Assembly: GCA_037178625.1 (NCBI GenBank)
Contig: CM074149.1
Span: 1,488,001-1,552,000 of the forward strand
DNA: 64,000 bases
DNA from: Skeletonema tropicum
Lineage: Eukaryota; Bacillariophyta; Thalassiosirophyceae; Thalassiosirales; Thalassiosiraceae
Direction: 5' to 3'
Below, in pieces: positions 22,437 to 33,600 of this stretch. Positions within the stretch are counted from its first letter, which is position 1. The number at the start of each line of letters is the position of its first letter. The position numbers and the translations under genes were made by a program. Under the pieces are notes generated by a model that made no database searches, was not told where the DNA came from, and saw nothing but the letters and a program-made list of their open reading frames with translations.

Positions 22437-23218
22437 TGAAAAATGCACCGTGCAGCAAGTTGTGGTGCTTGTGGGGCATCTGGGGCACAGGATCCACTTA
22501 TCGTTTTTTAGAAGCAGGTGTAGGGTTAATAATCAATGTAACAGAAATTTCAAAGTACGTTTGGTGGACCCTCAAGAGGCGACATTATCTATGCTAAGTG
22601 ATAACGAACATTTGCTGCAGTAGCTATATATTTCCCAGACGCACCCCAAGTCTGCTATCTTTCAAGCAGGCCAGGATTATCAACGTTAACCTATTCAGGT
22701 CGTTTGCTGGGTGTCGATTAGTCGACTGGAGTGAAAACATAATCTATTCTCACTTCGTAACACTTCACTATCAGCTTGCTCCCTAGCTTCTCTCGCGATA
22801 TTTCGTGGTGGCGGCGGTGGGGCTGGTGCGGGTCCTGTAAGTAATCACTGATAAGGCGTTGACCCGGCAAAAGAGTGTCTTGTCACGTTCCCATGCCTTC
22901 ACCGTTTCTTCGATGTGGTGAAGCCATTGTCGTCTCGTAGCTGGTCTCATTCGCAAAATTTCGTGTAATTGCATTTCCCATCGGTTGATGGTGGATAGGC
23001 AATAATAGCTCATGACGATGCTTGTGATGGCACAATTTTAGCACAATCTTGCCTGGTTATTAAACTAATTAGTTTTATATGATCACGAAGATTGTCCAGG
23101 GCTGCGCCGTGATGAGCGTCAAATCAGTCCAGGCTCCAGCCTCCCGTTTCATTTGTACTTGCAATTCCCACTGCCGCTTCCTCCTCATAATAAGTAGCCA
23201 ATCCGTCATCGCTTACAG
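22437..23218. other. Intergenic; a 76-residue ORF of unclear status
   Basis: A minus-strand ORF at 22783-23013 has a helical, Trp/Arg-rich look (WLHHIEETVKAWERDKTLFC) but no known family. It could be a terminal exon or chance. The rest shows no gene. Confidence 0.3.
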
Positions 23219-24325
23219 CTAGCACTGCGCCATTGCTTTGTCCAGCGCCACTTGCCCCTTGTACTTGAATATTGCACGAGCATAGTCACCTGCGGCTTCC
23301 TCCTCATTCTCATAATACCCAATGGAATGTTGCTTTCCATCGATCATGATGTGCGCCTGCCACTTATTCATATGTTTACTGAAGCTGACTCCAGTGTATT
23401 TCGATGCTCCGTCCTTGATGCGCCCAGCACTTTTTGGAATTGGTGGCTTTTGAGGCACATTTCTCAAATCAATTCTGTGCGAGCGTTGTTCCATCGCTTT
23501 GTCTAGCGCGCCTTGACCCTTGTACTTGAATAACGCACGAGCATAGTCACCTGCAGCTTCCTCCTCATTCTCATAATAACCGATGCGATGATGCTTCCCA
23601 TCGATCATGATTTTCGCTACCCATTTATTCGTTTGTTTACTGAAGCTGACTCCAGTGTATTTCGATGATCTGTCCTTGATTCGCCCCCCACTTTTTGGAA
23701 TGGGTGGCTGTGACGGAACTCCATCCAGATTGATGGTAAAACTGGGTTCATTCGCCCTCTGGCGCTTCCTCGTGTCGTTGTCACTGATCGAATCCTCCGA
23801 TGGATGAGCACGTTTGTTTCTTCCCCTCTCATTATTCTCACGAGTCAGCCAAGAGTGTATATCGCAAAGTCCATCATCTGTGGCAGCAACGCTTATACAG
23901 CCTCTGGAACGACACAGCCGAATTTCTTCCTCTTCCTCCTCCTCTGAAGAAGAATCATCATGCTCCCCCCTCACCTGATGCATCCAACATAGCCCACCCC
24001 TCTTCTCTAAATTCGCCTTGTTAATACATCCCCTCCAGCGACACAACTGCACCAATCCACCATGATCGGGACACAAGCCCGACAGGATGCCTCTCTTATC
24101 ACATCCGGAAAATTTGCACTCAACATCTTGTGCACCGTGCCTCCAGCAGAGAGGCGAGGGATGTTGTGCACGCCTGGTACAGCTGGAATGATTGCATAGC
24201 TGTGCCTTGCGTTTCTTTGTATTTGATGTATCTTCCGCCGCCGCCGCCGATGATACTTTTGCAGCGGGAGCTGGCGGCGGGGCTTCTTCTTTCGGTGAGA
24301 TGCGGATGACTCTCCGTGTCACCAT
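23219..24325 (-). CDS. Two-AP2-domain protein with Cys/His finger array
   Basis: The N-terminal half has a low-complexity Ala/Pro start, then four Cys/His units of the form Cx4CxnCx2H (CNHSSCTRRAQHPSPLCWRH, CKFSGCDKRGILSGLCPDH, CRWRGC...LCWMH, CRSRGC...LCDIH; about residues 43-160). These resemble the short fingers of WRKY19-like proteins. An acidic Glu run and a basic KKR-type segment separate them from two AP2/ERF-like domains (about residues 218-277 and 307-366). Each AP2 unit reads SKYTGVSFSK...KW.A.I.IDGK then IGYYENEEEAAGDYARA. The family binds DNA, so the likely role is nuclear transcription regulation. The two AP2 units are nearly identical, indicating a recent internal duplication. 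The finger-plus-AP2 combination is noteworthy, and its targets are unknown. Confidence 0.88.
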   Translation of the reverse strand: MVTRRVIRISPKEEAPPPAPAAKVSSAAAAEDTSNTKKRKAQLCNHSSCTRRAQHPSPLCWRHGAQDVECKFSGCDKRGILSGLCPDHGGLVQLCRWRGCINKANLEKRGGLCWMHQVRGEHDDSSSEEEEEEEIRLCRSRGCISVAATDDGLCDIHSWLTRENNERGRNKRAHPSEDSISDNDTRKRQRANEPSFTINLDGVPSQPPIPKSGGRIKDRSSKYTGVSFSKQTNKWVAKIMIDGKHHRIGYYENEEEAAGDYARALFKYKGQGALDKAMEQRSHRIDLRNVPQKPPIPKSAGRIKDGASKYTGVSFSKHMNKWQAHIMIDGKQHSIGYYENEEEAAGDYARAIFKYKGQVALDKAMAQC

Positions 24326-24564
24326 CGTTAAAATTATTTCAAACTATTTTGTTCCACGCGCAAGATCCTGTGCTTCTGACAAATCAGCTGCTGTCAGCTG
24401 AATTATTATCTTATCATTCATTTCAGCACCACGATATAGATACGCCGCTATGCAGCGATCTAGAGATGGGCTAACTGGGGGAAAGCAAGCCGCCTACTAC
24501 CAGCTACTACCCCTCGCTCTTTCACATCATTGTGAGGCGCTCAGGAAAAGTAGGTGGTGCGTTA

Positions 24565-25507
24565 GGTTATTTTTGTGCTACGGTAAACTACGTATCACTG
24601 GTATTGTAAACAAGAAAAGTATCTGTAGATGGCTGAGAAGACTCTTGAGTCGACTGAGAGCTACTTCTTTGTGAAATAGATCTGCCACCTGTACTGTGTA
24701 ATAAATATGAAATTTGGTCATCATTAAGTGATGACGCTGTTATCGGGCCATTGTTGCTCTCATAGAGTGCTTGAATGGCAGCTAGTCCTGCCGAGCCGTT
24801 TGCCTTACAAACCGTTCTCCCGAATATTTGTGTGTAGTAAGTGCTTGGGTCTGGGCTTTTGTAGGATCCCCCGTAGTGATAGTTTCTTTGTTTTGATTTC
24901 CAAATTGAGTCGGCTCGTTCTAGGATGTTTGATGGGGTTCTAGTGAATGCTTGGTGAGCCATGTTGGAGGCGTTTGGGAATTTGGACTTGTCGATGTTGT
25001 GGAGTGTTTTGTAGTCGCTGGGTGCAGCGCTTTTCATGGTATGTTGTGGGTGGCGCCCACGTGGGGCCCACAACTACACATAATCGGGTACAAATGAGCT
25101 CAAATTGCCCGAATTTAACCCTTATATCGACCAAAAATCCCCAATATTCCCCGTTCAAGCCTCTCCTTCAACCATGGTGTGTTGTGGGCACGCCCAAGTG
25201 CCCACTATCCCAGTTTGCCTAGGCAGGCAGCGCTCATGTTGAACCGTGTGTGGGGCTTTAGGTTATTTCTGTGCTACGGTAAACTACGTATCACTGGTAT
25301 TGTAAACAAGAAAAGTATCTGTAGATGGCTGAGAAGACTCTTGAGTCGACTGAGAGCTACCATACTTCTTTGTGAAGTAGATCTGCCACCTGTACTGGTA
25401 GTGTGTAATAAAGAAATTTGGTCATCATTGAGTGATGATGTGGTGGTCGGGCCATTGTTGCTCCCATAGAGTGCTTGAATGGCAGCTAGTCCTGCTGAGC
25501 AGTTTGC
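24565..25507. repeat. 250-bp direct duplication flanking a GC-rich insert
   Basis: A segment beginning GGTTATTTTTGTGCTACGGT (24565-24815) is repeated with about a dozen changes at 25257-25507. Between the copies, at about 25043-25077 and about 25178-25203, two related blocks (TGTTGTGGGTGGCGCCCACG and TGTTGTGGGCACGCCCAAGT) stand in direct orientation about 135 bp apart. The first is nearly palindromic. The second copy ends exactly where the LTR of copia A begins, so that element landed in the duplicate. Confidence 0.75.
24588..25073 (-). CDS. Hypothetical Ser/Gln-rich protein (up to 161 aa)
   Basis: The frame contains SNMAHQAFTRTPSNILERAD, a Tyr/Gly/Ser patch (NYHYGGSYKSPDPSTYYTQI) and an Asn/Ser-rich end. 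No known domain is recognised. Its 3' half is duplicated at 25257-25507, where the duplicate is cut off by the LTR of copia A. The start is uncertain: Met at 25073 falls next to a near-palindromic GC block, and MKSAAPSDYKTLHN a little downstream is as likely. Confidence 0.4.
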   Translation of the reverse strand: MWAPRGRHPQHTMKSAAPSDYKTLHNIDKSKFPNASNMAHQAFTRTPSNILERADSIWKSKQRNYHYGGSYKSPDPSTYYTQIFGRTVCKANGSAGLAAIQALYESNNGPITASSLNDDQISYLLHSTGGRSISQRSSSQSTQESSQPSTDTFLVYNTSDT

Positions 25508-25512
25508 CTTAC

Positions 25513-25953
25513 TCTCAAGTTGAGTATTATCTGCTCAAAGCCTGAGAAATCTTAGTGCGTACATTCGAAGTTAACTTAATGAACGAGGTCACCGATCGGA
25601 GTGAGAGGGAGGCCCGGTTGGAAGAAAGGAAGAGGACGGAAGAAGATGCTAGGACGATAGCTTTTAATACCAAATTAAGCTGGACGTTGGAGCTGTCTGA
25701 TCATCTATCCTACCCGACTATCGAAGTATTACAAGGAGAAGTCTCCGCCATGTCGGCTTTGTCTACTACACAATGTTTATTCTTAATTTCAATCTACTAA
25801 GTGAGCGCCATGGGCGAAAGAGTGTCGTCCGTCAAAAGGCGACGGTCGTGATCTTGAAGTTCTTATCCAAAAAGATTAAGACACATATCTCAAAATAGAG
25901 ATTTCATCTCCCCATAATCCATAAATATCCCGTACGAAATGCATAACTCAACA
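25513..25953 (-). repeat. LTR of copia A (441 bp)
   Basis: On the minus strand it runs from TGTTGAGTTATGC to CTTGAGA. It is about 10 percent different by eye from the two copia C LTRs (30186-30626 and 49347-49787). A polypurine tract adjoins its inner edge at 25954-25963. Confidence 0.85.
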
Positions 25954-25975
25954 CTCCCCTATCATTGAGTACCCC

Positions 25976-28516
25976 TTAAGTCTTCTTGTTAACTGGACAA
26001 TCCAAAGTATCTCCGTGCCAGAAAAGTAGAGGTTGAAGAACCTGCCAAACCGCTTGCATTCCCCAATGCTTGCTCAAAATATCTGCAGGATTGTCCTTTC
26101 CATTCAACCAAACGAATGCATAATGTCCTGTAGCAATGGCTTCACGAACGAAGTGATAAGATAACATCAGATGTCTCTTTGCAAGTCGTGAATGTGGTTG
26201 AGTAGTTGAGTCAACGACAGTTTTGTTGTCTCCAACGAGAATCGAACAATCAACGATAGGTACACCAAGATATAGAAGGGTATACTTCAAATCTTTCAAT
26301 TGCTCAATTGTGGTTCTTGCTGCAACATTTTCAGACCCAAAAGTAGCAGTCTCAACTGTGGATTGTTTCTTTGAATACCAATCAATAGGTGTCTGATTGA
26401 GAAAATGAAGAACAGCAGTGATCGCCTTTCCGCTTAGCATATCATGATAAAGATTCGCATCAACATAGGATAATGATTGCACAGGATTTCCTCTAGCTGA
26501 GGGTAGGTTCTTTGGATATTCTTCCTTGGATCCAGCATACGGTGTACGTGACCAATCATATTCCTCAAATTCCATATCACTCAGATCAGGTCAGGCATGT
26601 CAGTTCTATACCGAATGGTGGCATCACTCATCTTGCAAAGGTACCCATATAGATCCTTAACCATTTCCAAATGTCCTTTCCTAGGTTGGACCCTGAAACC
26701 ACCATGAGTCATCACATGAACAGTGATATCAATTCTCCCCAGAGATACTGCCCATTGCACTGCACCAATCAGCGACTGGTATATCTTGGTCTCCTCATCA
26801 TCGCAGAATTCAGAAGTATCTAACTCAGGATGAGCATTAGGTTGCATCGGTGCCTTATTGAAATGCGGCTCTTCTCCAAACAAGCGGATATATGTATCTT
26901 TCATCTTGCAATATACTTCTTGGGTGCCAAACAAAGAATACCATCTGTCAGCGGCGGTAGCTGATACGGTGAGTTGAATGAATAATTTGGTGTTATGTAA
27001 ATTATGCTATGTAGTCTGCGTTAAGAGTGATCGATGCAGCTTCCGGAAGAAGATGGCTGAAGGAAGGCACGTCATCGATTGATAAGGGTGACGTAATGAG
27101 ATCCTGTGGCTCTCATACGTTATCTGTTACTTAACGTGGAAGGAAGGACAGACAATGACTTAGCGAGCCATTGGCGAGCTGGACCGTGTGCTAGGCTACA
27201 GGAAACGGGATTGGTATCTGGCTAATGTAGCCAGTGCCTATGACACCATCATCTTCTCTCCAATAGTCACATCCCAATAGGTACTTGATAGGTTCAGTTC
27301 CCTTCAACTTGAACTTAGCAACATCAGTCAAGTATCTAATAATAGCCTTGGGGTCTTTCGATCCAATAGTGAGAACATCCACGTAGGTGGCTATATACTC
27401 ATAGTATCCTTCAAAGATAGGAACCATCACTCCTTCGTAGGTAAATGCAGGATCTTCGTGCTTCAATTCCTGTTGCTGTTGAGTCATTACAGTGCCATCA
27501 TTATTCATCGCTCTCATCCAAATATCGGGTTCAGCAGGGCATGGAACAAATCCCATTTCTCGCGATACATCACTGAGAACTTCATGAAATCTCTTAGCAC
27601 TAGTTTTGAGTCTGTAAAGTGACCCGACGATGATGAAGATGTGATCCTTCAGCTCCCCAAATTCTCCACCAGCGATAACAAAGACCTTCTCGGTAGTCTT
27701 GGCTTCGAGAAATGCATTCCCAATATCCGTCTGGTACACTTCAAGGTCGTTGAGCTCAGAAAGGAAAACAATGAGTCTAAACCACGAAGAGAACAAACAA
27801 CTCCAGAGTATACACCTCCAACGGTGCATCGGTAAGATGTCCACCAGCGACAATCCTAGCCTTTCTCCTACCATCATGCTTACAAGCATACACAATGTGA
27901 AGCCGAATCTTCTTGTAACCTGGTGGTTCACGAGTGGTACTGCGATGGCCTCGATCCTCAAAAACATTGTATTCGAACATTTGATCTACTTCCTTCTTCT
28001 CAGCCTCCTGCCAGAGAGTATTACCATTCTCCTCATCAAACTGCACTGCCTGCTCGTGATTCCTCGGAACCTTCACTCCAAACATATAGGAGTATTCTTA
28101 AAGCTCTTGCATTTCGCCTCATTCACCATACGCATCAGTTTCTTTGAATTGTTTGCTAGCTTCTTCAGCTTTAATCTAGGACAATGCTTCTGCCATTCAT
28201 CCAATAGACCATTCTCCATAGCATATTCCGCAATAAGAAAGCTGTTGGTATCGTAGTTGACAGTGATAGGTTCGTAGGTAATCTCCCCAGATTCCCAGAG
28301 AATGAGCACTTGAGGTATCTCTCCCCGCTTCGCATCCCTCTTGTGGCCAATGATCTTCCTGAAGTTCCAGGATTTATCCTCATGCTGAATCTGTTCCTCA
28401 ATAAATTCGCACATGTCATTCCACTCCACGTATTTCTCTAGATCGGTACCTCCCACCTTTACCTTGAACTTGTGTCTTGGTCCTTGACTCTCCAAGTTGC
28501 GGTTGAATTCATCCAT
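25976..28516 (-). pseudogene. Copia A pol (reverse transcriptase/RNase H), broken
   Basis: Read from 28516: DYEEIDLE then a stop just upstream, FNRNLESQGPRHKFKVKVGG, the start of the copia RT domain (EDRGHRSTTREPPGYKKIRL), the SLYRLKTSAKRFHEVL block, and the active-site region IATYVDVLTIGSKD, where the usual YVDD is YVDV (one catalytic Asp lost). RNase H follows with YHDMLSGKAITAVLHFLNQT, VDSTTQPHSRLAKRHLMLSY and the terminal HWGMQAVWQVLQPLLFWHGD. Frame changes occur near 28080, 27780 and 26580, and an insertion lies at 26946-27244. It is non-functional. Confidence 0.85.
26946..27244. mobile_element. 299-bp non-coding insertion with 6-bp target duplication
   Basis: Comparison with the copia B pol shows extra sequence between 'aataccatc' and 'accatcatc'. 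ACCATC is present on both sides (26940-26945 and 27245-27250). The insert begins TGTCAGCGGC and ends GCCTATGAC. It has no ORF and only a few bases of terminal inversion (GTCA/TGAC). It may be a small non-autonomous DNA element. A solo-LTR-like origin cannot be excluded. Confidence 0.75.
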
Positions 28517-28610
28517 TGCCTCCTCGTATTATTCCAAATCAATCTCCTCGTAATCAATAATGGTTGCCCTGTCTTGAGTACCATCATCATTATGCCTCAT
28601 GAGAAAGGTT

Positions 28611-29140
28611 CTATGACAAACTATGTAAGAAAGCATATGAACGCAACCAAAATTGTACCAGTATGTCATCAATGGTACACTACTTATGGATATTGAAGAT
28701 ACTCATATCCCGATTAATGGGAATCGTCCCATTTATCTACCGCACGTTGAACGTCGAATCTTCCGCAATCGTCGGTTCAGCAGAACTTATTTTCCCGCCA
28801 TATCTTTACACAAGATACTAAAACCATGGCACGTCGACATCTCACAGTCGAAGAAATAAAAATAAACAATAACACCGTGTAGTAAGTAGACGTCTATGGC
28901 GGATCTTTCTCTCAGTAATACTTCGGGAATCGAGTAGGAATAGCCGTGCCTTAGTGCATCTACCAGCAAGAAGCTCGTCTGGAGAAAACATCGCTGTCCT
29001 CTTGAGGTTCGGATCTCCCTTATCCGTGCCTTCACTACCTCTTTGATACCTTCGACTTCAATGTCCTTAGGCTTAGGATCGTAAGGAGGAACATTGAGAA
29101 TGTCAGTGTCAGGGTTAACCTTCCTGAGACTAGAACGGTA
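28611..29140. other. Jumbled copia fragments with an inverted LTR piece
   Basis: About 28826-28965 is the reverse complement of LTR sequence found at about 29322-29447, so a fragment of one LTR has been inverted. About 29030-29125 on the minus strand encodes NPDTDILNVPPYDPKPKDIE, a stretch typical of diatom copia polyproteins between integrase and RT. These are separate scraps and do not add up to one element. Confidence 0.55.
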
Positions 29141-29598
29141 AATCTAAAGTAAGCAATAATCTGTCGAATGCCATACAAGCTGCGAGCTACCCGGTCAATG
29201 GACGGTCCTGAAGAAGTGAACGTGGCCGAAGCGAGAGGTTTCAGCCGATCTGGTGTCGTTAGTTGGAAGAGACAACGTTGCTGGGGATAAGATTCATAAA
29301 GCCCAAATTAGCCGGAAACTGGTGCACTAAGGCACGGCTATTCCTACTCGACTCCCGAAGTATTACTGAGAGAAAGATCCGCCATCGGCATCTACTTACT
29401 ACACGGTGTTTATTGTTTATTTCTATTTCTTCGACTGTGAGCGCCATGTCAAAAAAGCGCTTTGTTGTCTGCTGTCGAAAGTCGACGTGTCAAATCTGGA
29501 TCTTGAAGTTCTCATCCAGAAAAGATTTAGGATACATATCTCAAAACTGAGATCCCATATCAAAGAAATATCACGCACGAAATGCATATCGTAAGACT
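29140..29598 (-). repeat. LTR of copia B (approximate left edge)
   Basis: The inner edge is set by a polypurine tract (GATAGGGGAG on the minus strand) at about 29599-29608, as in the other copia LTRs. The sequence shares the Asp/Glu-like block 'gaagtattactgagagaa' with the other LTRs but is otherwise diverged. The outer edge is not certain. Confidence 0.5.
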
Positions 29599-29618
29599 CC
29601 CCTATCATTGAGTGTCTT

Positions 29619-30185
29619 CTAAGTCAACTTCTCCGGACAATCTAAAGTATCCCCATGCCAAAAAAGTAAAGGTTGAAGAACCTGCCAAACAGCTTGCATA
29701 CCCCAATGCTTGCTCAAAATATCTGCTGGATTATTCTTACCGTTCAACCAAACAAATGCGTAGTTTCCTGTAGCAATTGCCTCACGAACGAAATGGTAGG
29801 ACAGCATCAAATGTCTCTTTGCGAGTCTGGAATGTGGTTGAGTAGTTGAATCAACAACAGTCTTGTTATCACCTATGAGAATCGATTAATCAATCATAGG
29901 TACACCAAGATACAAAAGGGTATATTTCAAATCTTTCATTTGTTCAATCGCTGTTCTAGCTGCAACATTCTCAGATCCAAAGGTGGCAGTTTCAACTGTG
30001 GATTGTTTTCTTGAGAACCAATCAATAGGTGTCTGATTGAGAAAATGAAGACTGCAGTGATTGCCTTTCCACTCAACATATCATGGTAAAGGTTGGCATC
30101 CACATAGGATAACAATTGCACGGTGTTACCTCTTGCAGCAGGTACATTCTTAGGATATTCTTCCTTTGATCCAGCATACGGTGTG
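29619..30185 (-). pseudogene. Copia B pol, RNase H end
   Basis: The minus strand encodes LSYVDANLYHDMLSGKAITA and HFVREAIATGNYAFVWLNGK, ending KHWGMQAVWQVLQPLLFWHG. This is the C-terminal RNase H region, with a frame change near 30060 and a stop near 29885. It ends abruptly at the copia C LTR, and the matching upstream sequence resumes at 49793. Confidence 0.85.
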
Positions 30186-30626
30186 TCTCAAGTTGAGTAT
30201 TATCTGCTCAAAGCCTGAGAAATCTGTATGCGTACATCGACGTTAACTTACTGTACGAGGAACACTGATCGGAACGACGGGTGACCCGGTGGAAGTGAAG
30301 GAAGAAGGACGGATGAAGACACTGGAACGTTGAGTTCAAATACCAAATTAAGCTGGACGTTGGAGCTATCTGCTCATCTATCCTACCCGACTATCGAAGT
30401 ATTATTGGGAGAAGTCTCCGCCATGTCGGCTTCGTCTACTACACGTTGTTTATTCTTTATTTCTATCTACTAAGTGAGCGCCATGGGCGAAAAGTGTCGT
30501 CCGTCAAGAGGCGACGTGTCGTGATCTTGAAGTTCTCATCAAAAAAGATTGAGACACATATCCCAAAATAGGGATCCCATTTTCCCATAATCCATAAATA
30601 TCCCGTACGAAATGCATAACTCAACA
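30186..30626 (-). repeat. 3' LTR of copia C (441 bp)
   Basis: It runs TGTTGAG...CTTGAGA on the minus strand and has the same length as, and apparently the same sequence as, 49347-49787. A polypurine tract (GATAGGGGAG) lies immediately inside at 30627-30636. Near-identity of the two LTRs implies recent insertion. Confidence 0.92.
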
Positions 30627-30650
30627 CTCCCCTATCATTGAGTACCCTTT

Positions 30651-33600
30651 TTAGGTCAACTTGACTGGACAATCCAAAGTATCTCCATGCCAGAAAAGTA
30701 GAGGTTGAAGGACCTGCCAAACGTATATCGTATTCCAGACTTCCCACTTCAACAAGTAATCGCTAATCTCAAAGAACATCTGAGCAGTAAACTTATTATT
30801 GTGTGAAGTTGTTTCCATAATGGTTGGTATTTCCAGTAGCTCTTGATAATCATTGATCTGACCTGTAGGTGTATGGTCTTGATAATCCTTGATCTGTCCT
30901 GTAGGTGTAGGGTATTGGATGAGTAGTTCTTCCTCCTTTGGACTAGGTAGACGTAGATCGGCCATAGAAAATGTGGACGATAAAGCATTGTGATTGTTCG
31001 CGAAGGGCCTATTGCCGTTTGTGACTTGTGAGAAGGGCCTATTGCCGTTTGTGACTTGAACTTCAAGGTATATATGGTCATCCGCGACTTGGTAATGAAG
31101 TTGATCGTATTCATCAAAAATGCGAACACTTGAAGAGAACCCTCTCTCGGGACTTCTAACAAAGAACCTGAAGCCACACACAAAGATATCGACAAAGAAC
31201 CCACCATAGAGCCGATTGCATCGGGTGATAATTCTGCTTCCGACGATGATTTCGTGGTAATTAGTGCGTGATGCATCCATAAGTTCTTGAATAGCTGCAC
31301 GTTTGCTGCGCTCCCCATGATTGAGACCGAGACGATGACGTTCGTAACTCACGAGATCAGGATGAAGAACCGAATTGACTTGATTCCGAATAACGTAGAT
31401 ATTGCGCTTCCTATCAACAATCCTCGATGCAAAACGTGCAATCATCATGTGACGAGAGTCACTGTCGATACTTACCAAAATAGCACCATATTCAACCATC
31501 AAAATATTACCATATCCAAATTGAGCCGAGAAGATAGCAGAGTTTCCATCACTGATCTGCGACCGAATAATATTTTCTCTCACGGCAGTACCGAGTAAAG
31601 CAAGCATGTTGTAAGATTTGCAAAAGGAAGTATCTTCTGTCGGACGAGTGATATGATGAAGTCGAATAGATGATGATGTCTCCCCATATTCCTCAGCAGT
31701 AACCATGACAGAATGATGTCGATCCAAGAAAACGTTGTTGATGATGACGTTCCGAAGCAAGACGTGATACTGTCGATGACCTCGAGTAATCTCCGCAAAC
31801 GAAAAGCGATGCAACCTGCAAGCGACGACAATATAGATCCTATCAGCAAGGTCTCGAGAATCATGTGAATAGAACTGAGCAGCGAAGTCTTGTAAGGACT
31901 TAAGAACAAGTGCATTGCATTCCGCATCGACTAGTTGTGCTCGATGGTGGTAAAATTCAATCTTCGCAGCAGGAGAACAAACAACAACTTGGCTTCCAAC
32001 GGCAGAATCTTCTTGGATGTCCATCAACTTATAGAGTAGAACTTGCTCCCCATTCTTCGTCTTGTAGAACTGAATTCCATTCGACTCGTAGTACCAAATC
32101 AACTCTGAAATAATAAAGTCTCTCATCTTCGCAGGATAGTGGTAACGTCGTATCATCACAGATAGATATTCAATTGAAGGAATTTGCTCCCCATTCATCT
32201 CGCAGGACAAAAGAAACTCTAAATTAATGAAGTATCGCATCTTCACAGGACAGTACTCTCCAATCATCATCTTGTGATATCGCAGTAGCTCTAAAGCTGT
32301 AGAGACATAAGATATCATGCCACGAACAAATGCATAGCCTTGAATGTGCGAAGGATCATATCGTACAAGTAATTCAAGTACAGACCAAGCGATGGTAATA
32401 AACAAGATCTTGTTGGATGTGTGATCGGAGTTGTGACAACTGTGAGCAAGTATCATGCAACGATCAATCTTCTGGGACTTGTGAGTGATAATAACACCAC
32501 TGGATTCGTCTTGAAAGACATCGATGCTTGTAGTAGATGTCAAGAGTGTCTCCGTTCTCCCGAGTAATGCATATGTCGATTGCAAAACATCTCCCCACGC
32601 AACATGAATCTTGGTCACAAGTTGATTATAGTATCGAACATGTTGTGTCCCTTGCGAAAGATCGTGCAACCAGATAAAGTCGACACTAAAGATTACCATT
32701 ACTCCCCATAGTCTCAAGAGATAATTTGCAAGTATGAGTCCCTCACTACTGGAAAACATCACTCCTCTATTCACAACTAGGAAGTCATGAGTACCATCGA
32801 GTAGATGATCTGCGATGTGACGATGTTCACCAAAGATAACAACATCGATATGCTGTCGCTTGATAGAACTTGTGCCCAGGAACTGAATATCGAGTTTCCA
32901 GAATAGGGTCATCAAAAGGGCGCTGAGGTCATGTTGTCGAAGACAAACTATAACACCGATAGGACGTGTATCCATAGATGGATAAATGTTGGTATTAACA
33001 CCAGAAGGAGTTACCAAAGTACTGAATTCAGAAGGATCCATGATGCGAAGAATAATAACTGCGATCAATTTGTCTCCACCCAATGTAGAAGTGTCGAGAA
33101 TATAAACAGGGGCGCGCAGAATGTGGCGAGCGTGGTAGTGTGGTGGTGCCTGTGGCGGGATCAGCGCGGGCCCTCGGGGCCTGTCGAGTATTGTGTCATT
33201 TTGTAGTTGGCCATTGCACTTTGGTTTGTTAGTCTTTTTACAACGGAATCCGGCTATAAAGTTGCTCTGCAATGACGTCATAGACGTAGTGTATTTGGTG
33301 GACGGTGATGTTCTGGTTTGTTGTGATGTTAGATAATTACTTGAGTATTTACTAAAATTGTGTTGTGCACAATTTTACCAATTCAAATTGTCTTTCTCGT
33401 GATTGACAATTTCTCGAGCTTCTTCGCGGAAATGACAAAACTGACATTCTCCACCTCCGGCGCATCTTTTTTTTTGGATTTTGCCACGTCTGTGTCACTT
33501 CAACTTCAACAACACGTCATTACACCTGAGCTGTTGGTTCTCATTTGTCTGTGAGACGTACGCACGCATTTTCATCGATATTGTGTCACGTTTGTGACAA

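Larger units (their letters stand above)
25513..28610 (-). mobile_element. Copia A: 5'-truncated Ty1/copia element
   Basis: The element is read on the minus strand. Its 3' LTR (25513-25953) is preceded by a purine-rich tract (GATAGGGGAG on the minus strand), and then by the pol gene from RNase H back to the start of reverse transcriptase. The 5' LTR, gag, protease and integrase are missing or degraded upstream of about 28610. Protein motifs match the CoDi-type copia lineages described from diatoms. It carries a 299-bp insertion, frameshifts and a stop, so it is dead. Confidence 0.85.
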
